DNA of 64,000 nt, from the NCBI RefSeq assembly GCF_006542665.1, contig NZ_AP019735.1:1488001-1552000 (forward strand), given 5' to 3'. Positions 45,368-54,626 of the stretch are shown piece by piece. Origin of the DNA: Alistipes communis (lineage in GTDB: Bacteria > Bacteroidota > Bacteroidia > Bacteroidales > Rikenellaceae). Under the pieces are notes generated by a model. That model was not told the origin of the DNA, did no database searches, and saw only the letters and a list, made by a program, of their open reading frames with translations. Both the position numbers and the translations under genes were made by a program. Numbering within the stretch: position 1 is the first letter of the stretch; each line of letters opens with the position of its first letter.

Positions 45368-46936
45368 ATGCCGCAGACCGTTGTCCTTACGCTCAAACCC
45401 GAGGAGGCCGCCGACGTGCACCGCTATGCGCCGCTGGCCGCCCGTGCCGCAGGCGTCGCCGAGCGGGACGTGGCGCTGCTGCGGGTTGTCAAACGCTCGA
45501 TCGACGCGCGGCAGCGGCAGCCGAAGGTGCATCTCACGCTCGAACTCTATGCCGACGGCGAACCGCAGCCGGCTCCCGTGCATTTCGACTACCCGCAGGT
45601 GGGCCACCGCACCGAGGTGGTGGTCGTGGGTTCCGGCCCGGCGGGACTGTTCGCAGCGCTGCGGTTGATCGAGCGGGGCTACCGTCCGATCGTGCTCGAA
45701 CGCGGCAAACGGGTTGCGGAACGCAAGCGCGACATCGCGCAGATCAACCGCAACGGCGCGGTCGATCCCGACTCGAACTACGCTTTCGGCGAAGGCGGCG
45801 CGGGGACGTTTTCCGACGGCAAGCTCTTCACGCGCAGCAAGAAGCGCGGCGATTACCACAAGGCGTTGCAGACGCTCGTCTTCCACGGCGCTTCGGAGGA
45901 GATTCTCTACGAGGCGCATCCCCATATCGGGACGGACAAGCTGCCCCGCATCATCTCCAACATCCGCCGAACGATCGAGGCGGCGGGCGGCGCGATCCGT
46001 TTCGGCAGCCGCGTGACGGGCTTCGATCTGCGCGATGGGCGGATCACGGGTGTGCGCTGCGGCGACGAACGCATCGAGGGTGCGGCCGTTGTGCTGGCCA
46101 CGGGCCACTCGGCGCGCGACGTTTACGAAGCGCTGTACGCAGGCGGCGTGCGCGTCGAGGCCAAGCCCTTCGCCATGGGGGTGCGCATCGAGCATCCGCA
46201 GGCGCTCGTCGATTCGATCCAGTACCATTGCCGCGAACGCGGCGAATACCTCCCCGCAGCCTCCTATTCGCTCGTGAGCCAGGAGGGCGGACGGGGCGTC
46301 TACTCGTTCTGCATGTGTCCGGGCGGGTTTATCGTGCCGGCGATGACCGATGCCGCGCAGTCGGTGGTCAACGGCATGTCCCCTTCGCTGCGCAACTCGC
46401 CCTATGCCAATTCGGGGCTGGTGACCGAGGTGCGGCTCGACGATTTCGCCCACCTGCGCGACGAGTGGGGCGAGCTGGCGGGACTGCGCTTCCAGCAGAT
46501 GTTCGAGGAGACCGCCCGACTGCACGGCGGTGCGGCGCAGGTCGCGCCGGCGCAGCGTGTGGCCGATTTCGTGGCGGGACGGCCGAGCCGGACGCTGCCC
46601 GCGACCTCCTATATCCCGGGGATCACCCCGTCGCGGCTCGACGGGTGGATGCCGCGCTTCATCGCCGAAAGCCTGCGGGCGGGACTGCGGACCTTCGGGA
46701 GGCGGATGCGGGGCTTCGTGACCGGCGAGGCGGTGGTCGTCGGGGTGGAGTCGCGCACGTCGACGCCCGTGCGCGTGCCGCGCGATCCGGCCACGGGGAT
46801 GCACCCCGAAGTGCGGGGACTGTTCCCCACGGGCGAAGGGGCAGGTTATGCGGGCGGAATCGTTTCGGCGGCGCTGGACGGCGAACGGATGGCCGACGCC
46901 GCGGCCGATTATGTGGAACATGCAACGATGCGATGA
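45368..46936 (+). CDS. FAD-dependent oxidoreductase (COG2509 type)
   Basis: 522 residues from the ATG at 45368. A short N-terminal domain of about 80 residues precedes the Rossmann FAD motif EVVVVGSGPAGLFAALRL (83-100). GEGGAGTFSDGKLFTRSK, YSFCMCPGGFIVPA and FPTGEGAGYAGGIVSAA are signatures of this uncharacterised flavoprotein family. Reaction unknown. The next gene begins 4 bp after the stop. Confidence 0.88.
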   Translation: MPQTVVLTLKPEEAADVHRYAPLAARAAGVAERDVALLRVVKRSIDARQRQPKVHLTLELYADGEPQPAPVHFDYPQVGHRTEVVVVGSGPAGLFAALRLIERGYRPIVLERGKRVAERKRDIAQINRNGAVDPDSNYAFGEGGAGTFSDGKLFTRSKKRGDYHKALQTLVFHGASEEILYEAHPHIGTDKLPRIISNIRRTIEAAGGAIRFGSRVTGFDLRDGRITGVRCGDERIEGAAVVLATGHSARDVYEALYAGGVRVEAKPFAMGVRIEHPQALVDSIQYHCRERGEYLPAASYSLVSQEGGRGVYSFCMCPGGFIVPAMTDAAQSVVNGMSPSLRNSPYANSGLVTEVRLDDFAHLRDEWGELAGLRFQQMFEETARLHGGAAQVAPAQRVADFVAGRPSRTLPATSYIPGITPSRLDGWMPRFIAESLRAGLRTFGRRMRGFVTGEAVVVGVESRTSTPVRVPRDPATGMHPEVRGLFPTGEGAGYAGGIVSAALDGERMADAAADYVEHATMR

Positions 46937-46940
46937 CGGA

Positions 46941-47831
46941 ATGGATGCACCTCGTTTCACGCTGATATGCTGCTCGGTCGATCCGGCCGCTGCCGAAGCG
47001 CTGCGGCGCAACGTCGCCGCGACGATCGGCGAACCGTTCGAATTCGACGTGTGGGACAACCGCGGCCGGAATGTCGGGTTGTGCGACGTCTACGACCGCT
47101 GCGCCGAACGCAGCGGTGGCGAGTATCTCTGCTTCGTGCACGAGGACGTCCGCTTCCTGACCGAAGGGTGGGGTGCGCGGCTCGCCGCGAAGCTGTGCGA
47201 ACCCGACTGCGGGGTGATCGGCTTTGCGGGAAGCGTGCTCAAACTGCGGCGGACGACGGCGTGGCTGCACGGTGTGGGCGACATGCGCGCCAACTATGTG
47301 CAGTACCACGGCGGCGGCCGTCACCTCCACGCGAAGAATCCCGGCGGGACCGATTTCTCGCCCGTCGTCACGCTCGACGGCATGTGCCTCGTCGTGCGGC
47401 GCGACGTATGGGCCGCCACGCCGTTCGACGGGCGGACGTTCCCCGGCTTCCACTGTTACGACCTCGATTTCACGACGGCCGTTTTCGCGGCGGGGCGTCG
47501 CAACTACGTCTGCAATACGGTACTCGTCGAGCACTTCTCGGCCGGAGCCTACTCCTACGGCTGGCTCGAAGCGCTCGAAACCTACCACCGCAAATGGGCC
47601 GGTCGGCTGCCGCTCGGCGTCGAACCGCTCGACGGGGCCCGGCTGGCCGATCTCGACCGCCGCGCCGAGGCCTATTTCCTGAAACTGCTCTGCCAGAAAC
47701 GGCTCTTCGGCGCCTGCCCCTTCCGGCGGATCGTGCGCTACATCCGCGCCTATCCCGGCCGTGCCGCCTCATGGGCGCTGCCGTTCAAGTATCTGAAATA
47801 TCATGTCAAATCGCTCGTTCGTCATGGCTGA
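46941..47831 (+). CDS. Glycosyltransferase, GT2-like
   Basis: 296 residues from the ATG at 46941. A GT-A fold is suggested by LICCSVDP, FVHEDVRF (DXD-like position), MCLVVRRDVW and FPGFHCYDLDFTTA. The last resembles the conserved acceptor-side Asp-containing loop of GT2 enzymes that act on cell-surface glycans. It is co-transcribed with the FAD oxidoreductase and followed by a second glycosyltransferase-like gene that it overlaps. Confidence 0.8.
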   Translation: MDAPRFTLICCSVDPAAAEALRRNVAATIGEPFEFDVWDNRGRNVGLCDVYDRCAERSGGEYLCFVHEDVRFLTEGWGARLAAKLCEPDCGVIGFAGSVLKLRRTTAWLHGVGDMRANYVQYHGGGRHLHAKNPGGTDFSPVVTLDGMCLVVRRDVWAATPFDGRTFPGFHCYDLDFTTAVFAAGRRNYVCNTVLVEHFSAGAYSYGWLEALETYHRKWAGRLPLGVEPLDGARLADLDRRAEAYFLKLLCQKRLFGACPFRRIVRYIRAYPGRAASWALPFKYLKYHVKSLVRHG

Positions 47832-48612
47832 TTCCCCCCGTTCGCTCGTGCGCGTCGTCGTTCCCGTCTATCGGGAGCTGACGCCCGACGAGGAGTCTTC
47901 GTTGCGGAACAACGTCCGCGTGCTGGCCGCATGGCCTTTCACGGTGCTTCATCCCCGGGGGGTGACGCCGCCCGCCTGCTGCCGGGAACTGGGGTTGGAG
48001 ACGCGCGCCGTCGGCGACGAGTGGCTCGGCCGGCGCAACGGCATTGCGGGTTACAACCGCATGATGCTCAGCGAGGAGTTCTATGCGTCGTTTCCCGATA
48101 CGGAATATATCCTGATCTGCCATACCGACGCCTGGATTTTCCGCGACGAGCTGGGCGACTGGTGCCGGCGGGGCTACGACTGCGTGGCGGCGCCGTGGCT
48201 TCGGCGGCCGCTTTACGATCTGCCGCTGGTCAAACAGTATATGCAGTGGAGGGAGCGGATGAAACGTCGCCGGGGAGAGGCTTCGCGGCAGGTGCTTTAC
48301 GGCCGCGTCGGCAATGGCGGGTTGTCGCTGCGCCGTGTGGAGGCGTTCCGGCGGGCTTGTGCGACCTACCGCACGGAGGCCGAGAACTACCTCGCCGATC
48401 CTTGCCATCTCCATAACGAAGATGTGTTCTGGGCGGTCGTGCCTCGTGAATTCCGTTATCCGGCGCCCGACGAGGCGCTGCGTTTCTCGATCGACACCCA
48501 TCCGGCCTACGCCCTGCGGCGGCTGGGCGGCGACCTGCCGTTCGGTTGTCACAGCTGGACGAAACGCCGCATGCGGCGGGCGTGGCGGGGGATCATCCCC
48601 GCCGCGAAGTGA
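47824..48612 (+). CDS. DUF5672-like putative glycosyltransferase
   Basis: 262 residues from the ATG at 47824 (an ATG at 47803 is also possible and overlaps the previous gene more). VRVVVPVYREL at the start, YNRMMLSEEFYASFPDTEYI, LICHTDAWIFRDEL (DXD-like) and VGNGGLSLRRV form the pattern of this family. It is probably a surface-glycan transferase acting with its neighbours. Confidence 0.78.
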   Translation: MADSPRSLVRVVVPVYRELTPDEESSLRNNVRVLAAWPFTVLHPRGVTPPACCRELGLETRAVGDEWLGRRNGIAGYNRMMLSEEFYASFPDTEYILICHTDAWIFRDELGDWCRRGYDCVAAPWLRRPLYDLPLVKQYMQWRERMKRRRGEASRQVLYGRVGNGGLSLRRVEAFRRACATYRTEAENYLADPCHLHNEDVFWAVVPREFRYPAPDEALRFSIDTHPAYALRRLGGDLPFGCHSWTKRRMRRAWRGIIPAAK

Positions 48613-48625
48613 TCCGCGCGCGGGG

Positions 48626-49465
48626 CTACTCCTGCACCTCTCTGACCAGTGTCGTCGTTTCGGGATCGGGATAGAGATATTGCGAAATGCCCTGTTTGCA
48701 GCGCAGCAGACGCCGACTGCGCGTGAGGTTGGCCAATACCTGATTGGCGACAGCCTGGTCGCGGGCTCGGACGTTGTGGTAGATATGATAGACGATGCCC
48801 GAAAGTTTGAGCGAGAAGTGCTGCACGCCGATGTGCCACAGCCGGCTGCCGAATTCGTAATCCTCGCTGCCCCAGCCCTGGATCAGTTCGTTGTAGCCGT
48901 TGACGCAAATGGCGTCGTCGCGCCAGAAGGCCATGTTGCAGCCGCGCGTCACTTCGGGCTTGTAGCGGCCGAAGACCGGCGATGCCCAGGGGATGCGGAT
49001 GGCGTTCAGCCTGTTGGAGACATCCTTTTTCCATGCGTTGATGTCGATCGAGCGGTTCGCCAGCAGTCCTGCCGAATATCTGGGACCCAGCAGCACGCGG
49101 CTGCCGCTGACGAAGCGTCCCGGACGTGCGACGGAGACATGGTCGCGCACGAAATCCGGATGGAGGATGACATCGCCGTCGACCTGGATGATGTAGGCGC
49201 CCGTGGCGCGCGCGATCGCCTTGTTGCGGATGCTGCCGACGCGGAATCCGGTGTCCTCCTGCCATACGTGGACGATCGGGATGGACGTCTGCACGCGGTA
49301 ACGTGCGATCAGCTGTGCGGTGCGCTCGTCCGAACCGTCGTCGGCGACCAGTATCTCGGCGGGCGCGACCGTCTGCCGTAAACTGCTTTTCAGGCAAAGT
49401 TCCAATGCCTCCGGCCAATTGTAGGTCGAGATGACCAGGGATGTCTTGAATTGTTCCATCTTCAC
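48626..49465 (-). CDS. Family 2 glycosyltransferase with galactosyltransferase-type C-terminus
   Basis: 279 residues. The nucleotide-binding start is SLVISTYNWPEALELCLKSS with ADDGSDE; DXD lies in QVDGDVIL near residue 115. The C-terminal GWGSEDYEFGSRL motif near 205-217 is that of chondroitin-polymerase-like GT2 enzymes. Soluble. It starts close after the next GT2 gene on the same strand, so the two form an operon convergent with the GT pair at 46.9-48.6 kb. Confidence 0.88.
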   Translation of the reverse strand: MKMEQFKTSLVISTYNWPEALELCLKSSLRQTVAPAEILVADDGSDERTAQLIARYRVQTSIPIVHVWQEDTGFRVGSIRNKAIARATGAYIIQVDGDVILHPDFVRDHVSVARPGRFVSGSRVLLGPRYSAGLLANRSIDINAWKKDVSNRLNAIRIPWASPVFGRYKPEVTRGCNMAFWRDDAICVNGYNELIQGWGSEDYEFGSRLWHIGVQHFSLKLSGIVYHIYHNVRARDQAVANQVLANLTRSRRLLRCKQGISQYLYPDPETTTLVREVQE

Positions 49466-49466
49466 A

Positions 49467-50381
49467 TTAAAAAAACATGCTGTCGGGCAGCGCCCCGTAA
49501 ATTCGGTACCATGCTCTGCGCAACGGGTCGCATCGGTAGGTTTCGCACCAGCGGCTCCACAGCCGTTCGTAGGCTTCGTTCCGTCCGAACCGCCGGCGGG
49601 CTCTGTGCAGCCGGCAAAGCTGCTTGCCTTCGAGCGCCCAGCGTACCGGTGCCGCTGTCCGCATCCGCGAAAAGATGGCAGGCAGGATCTGCAACACCTC
49701 TTCGTAGAGTCCGCCCGTCCGTTCGCCCTGCGTCGTCGTGGCCGCGTCGTGGCGGCGGAAGGCGTTGAGCGGTTCGAAGACGGTGGACACGCGGCCCTGC
49801 AATGCGACGAGCATCCAGAAATACCAGTCGCCGGCGTAGCGGAATCCTTCGTATTCCCCTGCCGCAGGCAGTGCCGAACGGCGGAAGACGGCCATGCTGG
49901 CGTTGTAGAGTTCGTTGCGGCGCAGCAGGTGCCTCAGCACGAAGCGTCGCCCGTCCATGCGGCGTACGGGACGTCCCGCATGGCGGACTTTCCCGAACGG
50001 CCGTCCCTCCGAGTCGACCGTGCGGCTCAGCGTGTGGGCCAGTACGCACGCGGGATCGGCATCGAGCTCCGCCACGCAGCGTTCGAGGAACGCCGGATCG
50101 GCGTAGTCGTCGCTCTCGGCGATCCAGATGTACTCTCCTTGCGTGAGCGCGAACCCCTTGCGCCATTGGGCGAAGGCCGAACCGCCGTTGCGGTCGTTGT
50201 AGACGATTTGCTTGATGCGCGGGTGGTTCCGGTAACGTTCGATCACCTCGCGGCTCCCGTCCGTCGAGCAGTCGTCGAGCAGCACTACCTCGAAATCGGG
50301 GTAGGACTGCGCGAGCACCGAGTCGATGCGCTGCCTGAGATAGGGCGCGTGACAATAGTTGGGAATAATGACCGAAACCAT
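49467..50381 (-). CDS. Family 2 glycosyltransferase
   Basis: 304 residues. MVSVIIPNYCHAPYLRQRID and DDCSTDGS open the GT-A fold; WIAESDD (DXD) is near residue 93; EPLNAFRRHDAATT lies at the acceptor side. The C-terminal 70 residues are basic. It is the first gene of the minus-strand pair, with a TAACTTTG promoter at 50401-50408. Confidence 0.9.
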   Translation of the reverse strand: MVSVIIPNYCHAPYLRQRIDSVLAQSYPDFEVVLLDDCSTDGSREVIERYRNHPRIKQIVYNDRNGGSAFAQWRKGFALTQGEYIWIAESDDYADPAFLERCVAELDADPACVLAHTLSRTVDSEGRPFGKVRHAGRPVRRMDGRRFVLRHLLRRNELYNASMAVFRRSALPAAGEYEGFRYAGDWYFWMLVALQGRVSTVFEPLNAFRRHDAATTTQGERTGGLYEEVLQILPAIFSRMRTAAPVRWALEGKQLCRLHRARRRFGRNEAYERLWSRWCETYRCDPLRRAWYRIYGALPDSMFF

Positions 50382-50400
50382 AGACTTTTAATAGGGCGTG

Positions 50401-50408
50401 CAAAGTTA
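50401..50408 (-). promoter_or_regulatory. TAACTTTG -7 element of the GT2 pair
   Basis: Minus strand, 19 bp upstream of the ATG at 50381. Confidence 0.6.
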
Positions 50409-50514
50409 CGACTATTTCATCGGAAAACAATAAAATTCGGCGTAGCTTTCAATTGATTGTAAATTAGGAGTTTATATATTGATATTAAAAAATATTCAAA
50501 AAATTGTAAATTTT

Positions 50515-50918
50515 TTTACTAAAATATTTGCACGATTCCGAAAAACGCCTTACCTTTGTACTCGAAGCTTTAAGGTTCATTTAGGTTAGTAGTTTTAGGT
50601 TGGTGAGGAAACAGCGAGCCGCGGCGTTCTGCCCGGTATCGGGTTTCCTTCTTTTTTTGTCCTTGCCGAACAACGTCCGTGCCGTGCCTCCGATCTCGAA
50701 GAGAACCCTGCGATGCTCTTCCGCACAAGGTTTCCTGCCGTAGCCGCCGCACGATTCCCCGGGAGCGAAAAACCACATAACCACATAGTTACTAAAAAAT
50801 CTGAATAAAATATTAAAAATATTTACTAAAATACTTGCACAATCTCGAAAAACGCCTTATCTTTGTACCCGAAGTTTTAAGGTTCATTTAGGTTAGTAGT
50901 TTTAGGTTGGTAGAGGAA
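50515..50918. repeat. Two 95-bp direct repeats (promoter plus leader)
   Basis: Copies at about 50515-50610 and 50822-50918. They include the -33 and -7 elements and the leader TTTAAGGTTCATTTAGGTTA and TTTTAGGTTGG. The 160 bp between small RNA 1 and the second copy hold no gene. Confidence 0.8.
50551..50658 (+). ncRNA. Small RNA candidate 1 of a tandem pair
   Basis: -7 TACCTTTG at 50551-50558, with a TTTG about 20 bp upstream as -33. Expected start is about 50564. The leader has three TTTAGGTT-like repeats. A hairpin GAGGAAAC ... GTTTCCTT (50605-50650) with C and seven T ends the transcript at about 50658. Predicted length is about 95 nt. No start codon with a sensible frame. Confidence 0.62.
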
Positions 50919-51012
50919 CTCGAGAGGTTGTAACGGACTCGTTCGTTACTAAGATTTCAGGACGGTGCTCGTCCGAAATCGAATACCTTCTCGGATTACC
51001 TCGATTTTTTTT
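50858..51012 (+). ncRNA. Small RNA candidate 2 of a tandem pair
   Basis: -7 TATCTTTG at 50858-50865. The promoter and the first 45 nt are a near-exact copy of candidate 1, then the sequence differs. Hairpins: GTAACG ... CGTTAC, GGACG-GTGCT-CGTCC inside ATTTC ... GAAAT, and an outer CGAGAGGT ... ACCTCG stem followed by A and eight T (51005-51012). Predicted length about 140 nt. Confidence 0.62.
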
Positions 51013-51161
51013 GTACAGCCAACCCTGCATTCTCGTGCGTCCGACCTGTAAATCGCCTCTTTTCAATCGGGTACTCCCGCTTTCGGTCATATAATAAATG
51101 ACTTCGACTGCGAAATCCTGCATGTTGCCGGTGAAAAATTTGCAATCCGCCGCATTTTCCG

Positions 51162-51260
51162 TATCTTTGGCTACGCCTTAGATACATCGTCTCGGCATAA
51201 TCAAACATAAATGTTTGTTTCTGCGCTCGATTTTTCGTATCTTTGACTTCGTCTCGGCGA
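51162..51260 (+). repeat. Intergenic 75-bp repeat with promoter motifs, locus 3
   Basis: In the opposite orientation to loci 1 and 2: TATCTTTG (51162-51169), GGCTACGCCTTAGATAC, centre CAAACAT-AA-ATGTTTG, then TATCTTTG again (51238-51245), 79 bp before the glycosidase start. A second, partial unit follows. Confidence 0.75.
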
Positions 51261-51323
51261 ATTTCGAGCGAATTCATTCGTCGTTCGGTGTGTCGTATTT
51301 TGATTCTCGTGAAGTTCCGTGTC

Positions 51324-53363
51324 ATGAAAATATCCTGCCTCGCGCTTTTCCTGGCTTGTTTTTCGTTCGCGCCGCTCGGCGCTTCGCCTCGCTTCGAAGT
51401 CGTGCGCGATTCCGCCGGTTTCGTCCCTCGGTGGTCGTGCGGCCAGTTCGTCGTGACGCCGCCTGCGGAGGGGCTGTGGTCGATCGCTACGGCATGGCGC
51501 GACGGGGCTCCGGCCGAGTGGCGGCATGTACGTGCCGTGACATGCGAACGGACGGGCGAGTGGACGATCCTTTCGGGCGAACTGGCCTGCCGCGGCGGCC
51601 GGTGGCTGCTGCGCGACGCTTACCGCGTCGAGGACGATCTGCTGCATTGCATCCGTCGTTACGAGTGGACGGAAGGTCCGGTGCTCGATTCGGTGACGCT
51701 CGGTATCCGGTGGCAGCTGCCCCCATGTCCGGTGCGGCCTTTTCTGCCGGGGATCCTCTACTACGGCAATCCGTCGGGCGCGCGCAATACGCCCGACAAT
51801 GTCGTGCGTTATGAAGGCCGGGCCGGCGAGTTCGCCCTTTTCGAAGAACACCGCTATCCGATGCCGTTCGCTGCGTTCGAGATCGAATGCGGCGAACGTT
51901 GCGCGGCAGCATCGCTCTTTACGTTGCCCAGCCCGCTCGCCGATCCGCGTTATGCGGATCACTGGTGGTCGCTCGGCGTGCGGCAGGCGGACGGGCGTCC
52001 CGAATTGCTGCTGCTGTCGGGACCGATCGGCTACAATGGTCGTGCGGGGGCCTGCAAAGCGCTCCAAAAGGGGAGTTTGCAACTGCCCGGTCAATACCTG
52101 GCCGTTCGACCGGGGACGGTGATCGAGAAGGAGTTCCGGCTGGCGATCGATCCCGCGCCACTGCGCGGTGCAGCTTTCCGGCGGCCTGTCCATCGGGCGT
52201 TGGAGCTGTATGCGCCTTTTTCGTGCGAGGGGCTGCCGGGCTTCGAGGAGATCGTGGCGGCGAAATGCCTCATGACGCGTTCGCGCTGGATCGACGAGGG
52301 TCCGGTCGCTGGATTCAACATGTATCCCGCGCCGCGGCGGGCGATCGTGATGGGGTGGTGCGGACAAGCCGCCGCGCCGGGTTATTTCCTCCAACATCTC
52401 GGTGCGCTCGGGGTCGATACGGTCGGTATGCATGCGATGGTGCAGCGGTCGCTCGATTTCCTGACGCGGGCGCCTTTCGACGGGGAGGGGTTTCGCGTGC
52501 GGTACGATGTCGCTTCGCAATGCTGGTCGTCGCCCGATCCGGTTTCGATGGGGCAGGCGATGTACAATTTCGCACTGGCGATCCGCTCGGCCCGCCGGAC
52601 GGGCGGCTACGATACGGCCCGATGGGAGGCCTTCCTGCGCCGTGCCTGCGACTTCGCCGCACGGCGGGTCGCCGATCCGGCCTGGCATCCGCGGTCGACG
52701 GCCGAAGCCTTTTTCATCGCGCCGCTGCTCGCCGCCGCCGAGCTTTTCGGCTGCGAGCGTTATGCCGCTGCCGCGGCGCGTGCCGCCGACCATTATGCCG
52801 CACGGCATCTGTCGATGGACGAGCCCTACTGGGGCGGCACGCTCGACGCGTCGGGCGAGGACAAGGAGGGGGCGTGGGCCGCTTTTCAGGGGTTTCTGGC
52901 GCTCTACGAGCATACGCGCGATGCCGAGTGGCTGCGGCGTGCGCAACATGCCGCCGATGTCTGTCTGAGCTATACCGTGGTGTGGGACATCCCGTTGCCG
53001 GCGGGTCGTCTGGCCGACCGTGGACTACGCACGCGCGGCTGGACATCGGTCTCTCCCCAGAATCAGCATCTCGACGTCTACGGCGTGCTTTATGCCCCCG
53101 AACTCTACCGGCTGGGAACGTATACGAACGACGAGAACTTGCAGTCGTTGGCGCGCGTGATGTACCGCAGTTGCGGCCAGTTGATCGATCCGTGGGGTCG
53201 TCAGGGCGAACAGATCCAGCAGACGAATTTCGCACAGCGCGGCGATCTGAGCGACGTGACGCAGTTCCGTGGCGGATATGCCGAGGGATGGACGGTCTTC
53301 TGGATCACGGCCCATTTCCTCCATGCGGCGGCCAAGTTCGACGAAATGGGCGTGCGCCCCTGA
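51324..53363 (+). CDS. Secreted six-hairpin-like glycosidase, family unclear
   Basis: 679 residues from the ATG at 51324, with a signal peptide (MKISCLALFLACFSFAPLGA). Residues about 25-270 are beta-rich. Residues about 290-670 look like an (alpha/alpha)6 barrel (for example SMGQAMYNFALAIRSARRTG, AAFQGFLALYEHTRDAEWLR, RGWTSVSPQNQHLDVYGVLY). The architecture matches glycoside hydrolases or polysaccharide lyases of the six-hairpin clan, but no catalytic pair can be named. It was probably expressed from the repeat-borne promoter upstream. It acts in the periplasm or outside. Confidence 0.65.
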   Translation: MKISCLALFLACFSFAPLGASPRFEVVRDSAGFVPRWSCGQFVVTPPAEGLWSIATAWRDGAPAEWRHVRAVTCERTGEWTILSGELACRGGRWLLRDAYRVEDDLLHCIRRYEWTEGPVLDSVTLGIRWQLPPCPVRPFLPGILYYGNPSGARNTPDNVVRYEGRAGEFALFEEHRYPMPFAAFEIECGERCAAASLFTLPSPLADPRYADHWWSLGVRQADGRPELLLLSGPIGYNGRAGACKALQKGSLQLPGQYLAVRPGTVIEKEFRLAIDPAPLRGAAFRRPVHRALELYAPFSCEGLPGFEEIVAAKCLMTRSRWIDEGPVAGFNMYPAPRRAIVMGWCGQAAAPGYFLQHLGALGVDTVGMHAMVQRSLDFLTRAPFDGEGFRVRYDVASQCWSSPDPVSMGQAMYNFALAIRSARRTGGYDTARWEAFLRRACDFAARRVADPAWHPRSTAEAFFIAPLLAAAELFGCERYAAAAARAADHYAARHLSMDEPYWGGTLDASGEDKEGAWAAFQGFLALYEHTRDAEWLRRAQHAADVCLSYTVVWDIPLPAGRLADRGLRTRGWTSVSPQNQHLDVYGVLYAPELYRLGTYTNDENLQSLARVMYRSCGQLIDPWGRQGEQIQQTNFAQRGDLSDVTQFRGGYAEGWTVFWITAHFLHAAAKFDEMGVRP

Positions 53364-53411
53364 CGGCGCGCGGCCTCTGTTTGCAACCGGAACGTACTAA
53401 ACTTCGAATAG

Positions 53412-54554
53412 ATGAAAGATTCGTTTTCTCGCAGAGAGCACATCGGCTGGGTAGACCTGCTGCGTGTGCTGGCCTGTTTTCTGGTCGTTTTCGCCCACTG
53501 CTGCGACCCCTTCGTGGGGCAGCTCGACGCCGATCGCGGCGCGTTTCTGACCGGCGCTTTCGCCGGCAGTCTGGTCCGGTGCAGCGTGCCGCTCTTCGTG
53601 ATGATGACCGGCGTGCTGCTGCTGCCCGTAGGCGAGGGGATGGGGGCCTTCTACCGCCGGCGCATCGGTCGCATCGTGCCGCCGCTCCTGTTCTGGTCGC
53701 TGGCGCTGCCGCTGCTCTTCTTCGCCTATCTCCACACCTTCGGCGCCGCTACGCAGAGCCCGACGGTCGATCCGGCGTCGTATACCGTGCGCCAGCTCGT
53801 CGTGCGCCTCTATACGTTCGTCTTCAACTTCAACTACGACACCACGCCGCTGTGGTATCTCTATATGCTCGTGGGGCTTTACCTCGTGATGCCGGTGCTG
53901 GGCGCATGGCTGCGGCAGGCTTCGCAGCGCGATCTGCAACTCTTCCTGGCCGTGTGGGGCGCGGCGCTGCTGCTGCCCTACGTCGAGGTGGCGGCACCGC
54001 TGCTGGGCTATGCGGGCAACGGCGGCAACATGGGGCTGTGGGGCGTCTGCGACTGGAACGCCTACGGGACGTTCTACTATTTTTCGGGCTTCGTCGGCTA
54101 TCTGGTGCTGGCCTACTATCTGGTGCGCTATCCCTTGCGGTGGAGCTGGCGGCGGACGCTCGGCGTGATGGCGCCGCTCTTCGCGGTCGGCTACCTCATA
54201 ACGGCGCTGGGCTTCGTCGCCACGCAGAACCGGTTTCCGGGTAATTTCGCCTATTTGGAGATCGTGTGGTACTTCTGCGGCATCAACGTCTTCATGATGA
54301 CGCTGCCCGTCTTCGTCGTCGTGCAGAAGCTCGCCGTCGCCGCCCGTCCGTGGCTTTCGCGTCTGGCGTCGCTCACCTTCGGCATCTATCTGTGCCACTT
54401 CGCCGTGATCCCCGTGTGCTACGACCTGCTCGACTGCGCCGCGCTGCCCGACTGGGTGCGGCTCGCGGGGATGAGCGTCGCGGCCTTCGCCGCGAGCGCG
54501 CTCGTCGTCTGGGCGATGAGCCGCTGGAGCGTCACGCGGCGCGTGGTGATGTGA
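53412..54554 (+). CDS. Acyltransferase family 3 membrane protein
   Basis: 380 residues with about ten membrane helices. The opening HIGWVDLLRVLACFLVVFAH carries the family Arg and His (RVLA...FAH). PLFVMMTGVLLL and a Phe-Tyr-rich middle are typical. The enzymes move acetyl or other acyl groups onto surface sugars or lipids. It follows the glycosidase gene by 48 bp and ends in a bidirectional terminator. Confidence 0.88.
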   Translation: MKDSFSRREHIGWVDLLRVLACFLVVFAHCCDPFVGQLDADRGAFLTGAFAGSLVRCSVPLFVMMTGVLLLPVGEGMGAFYRRRIGRIVPPLLFWSLALPLLFFAYLHTFGAATQSPTVDPASYTVRQLVVRLYTFVFNFNYDTTPLWYLYMLVGLYLVMPVLGAWLRQASQRDLQLFLAVWGAALLLPYVEVAAPLLGYAGNGGNMGLWGVCDWNAYGTFYYFSGFVGYLVLAYYLVRYPLRWSWRRTLGVMAPLFAVGYLITALGFVATQNRFPGNFAYLEIVWYFCGINVFMMTLPVFVVVQKLAVAARPWLSRLASLTFGIYLCHFAVIPVCYDLLDCAALPDWVRLAGMSVAAFAASALVVWAMSRWSVTRRVVM

Positions 54555-54576
54555 CCGGCGCCTTCCTGCAATCGCA

Positions 54577-54609
54577 ACGGGCCGGCCCTCGAAGGGGCCG
54601 GCCCGTTTT
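54577..54609. terminator. Bidirectional terminator between acyltransferase and MFS genes
   Basis: ACGGGCCGGCCC, loop TCGAAG, GGGCCGGCCCGT, then TTT. Confidence 0.85.
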
Positions 54610-54626
54610 GCCGATCGGCAGACGGT

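Noticed and set aside
45313..46965. 550-codon plus-strand frame and 568-codon minus-strand frame over the FAD oxidoreductase
   Set aside because: Arg/Ala-rich composition typical of shadow frames in GC-rich DNA; the real frame has a FAD motif and conserved signatures.
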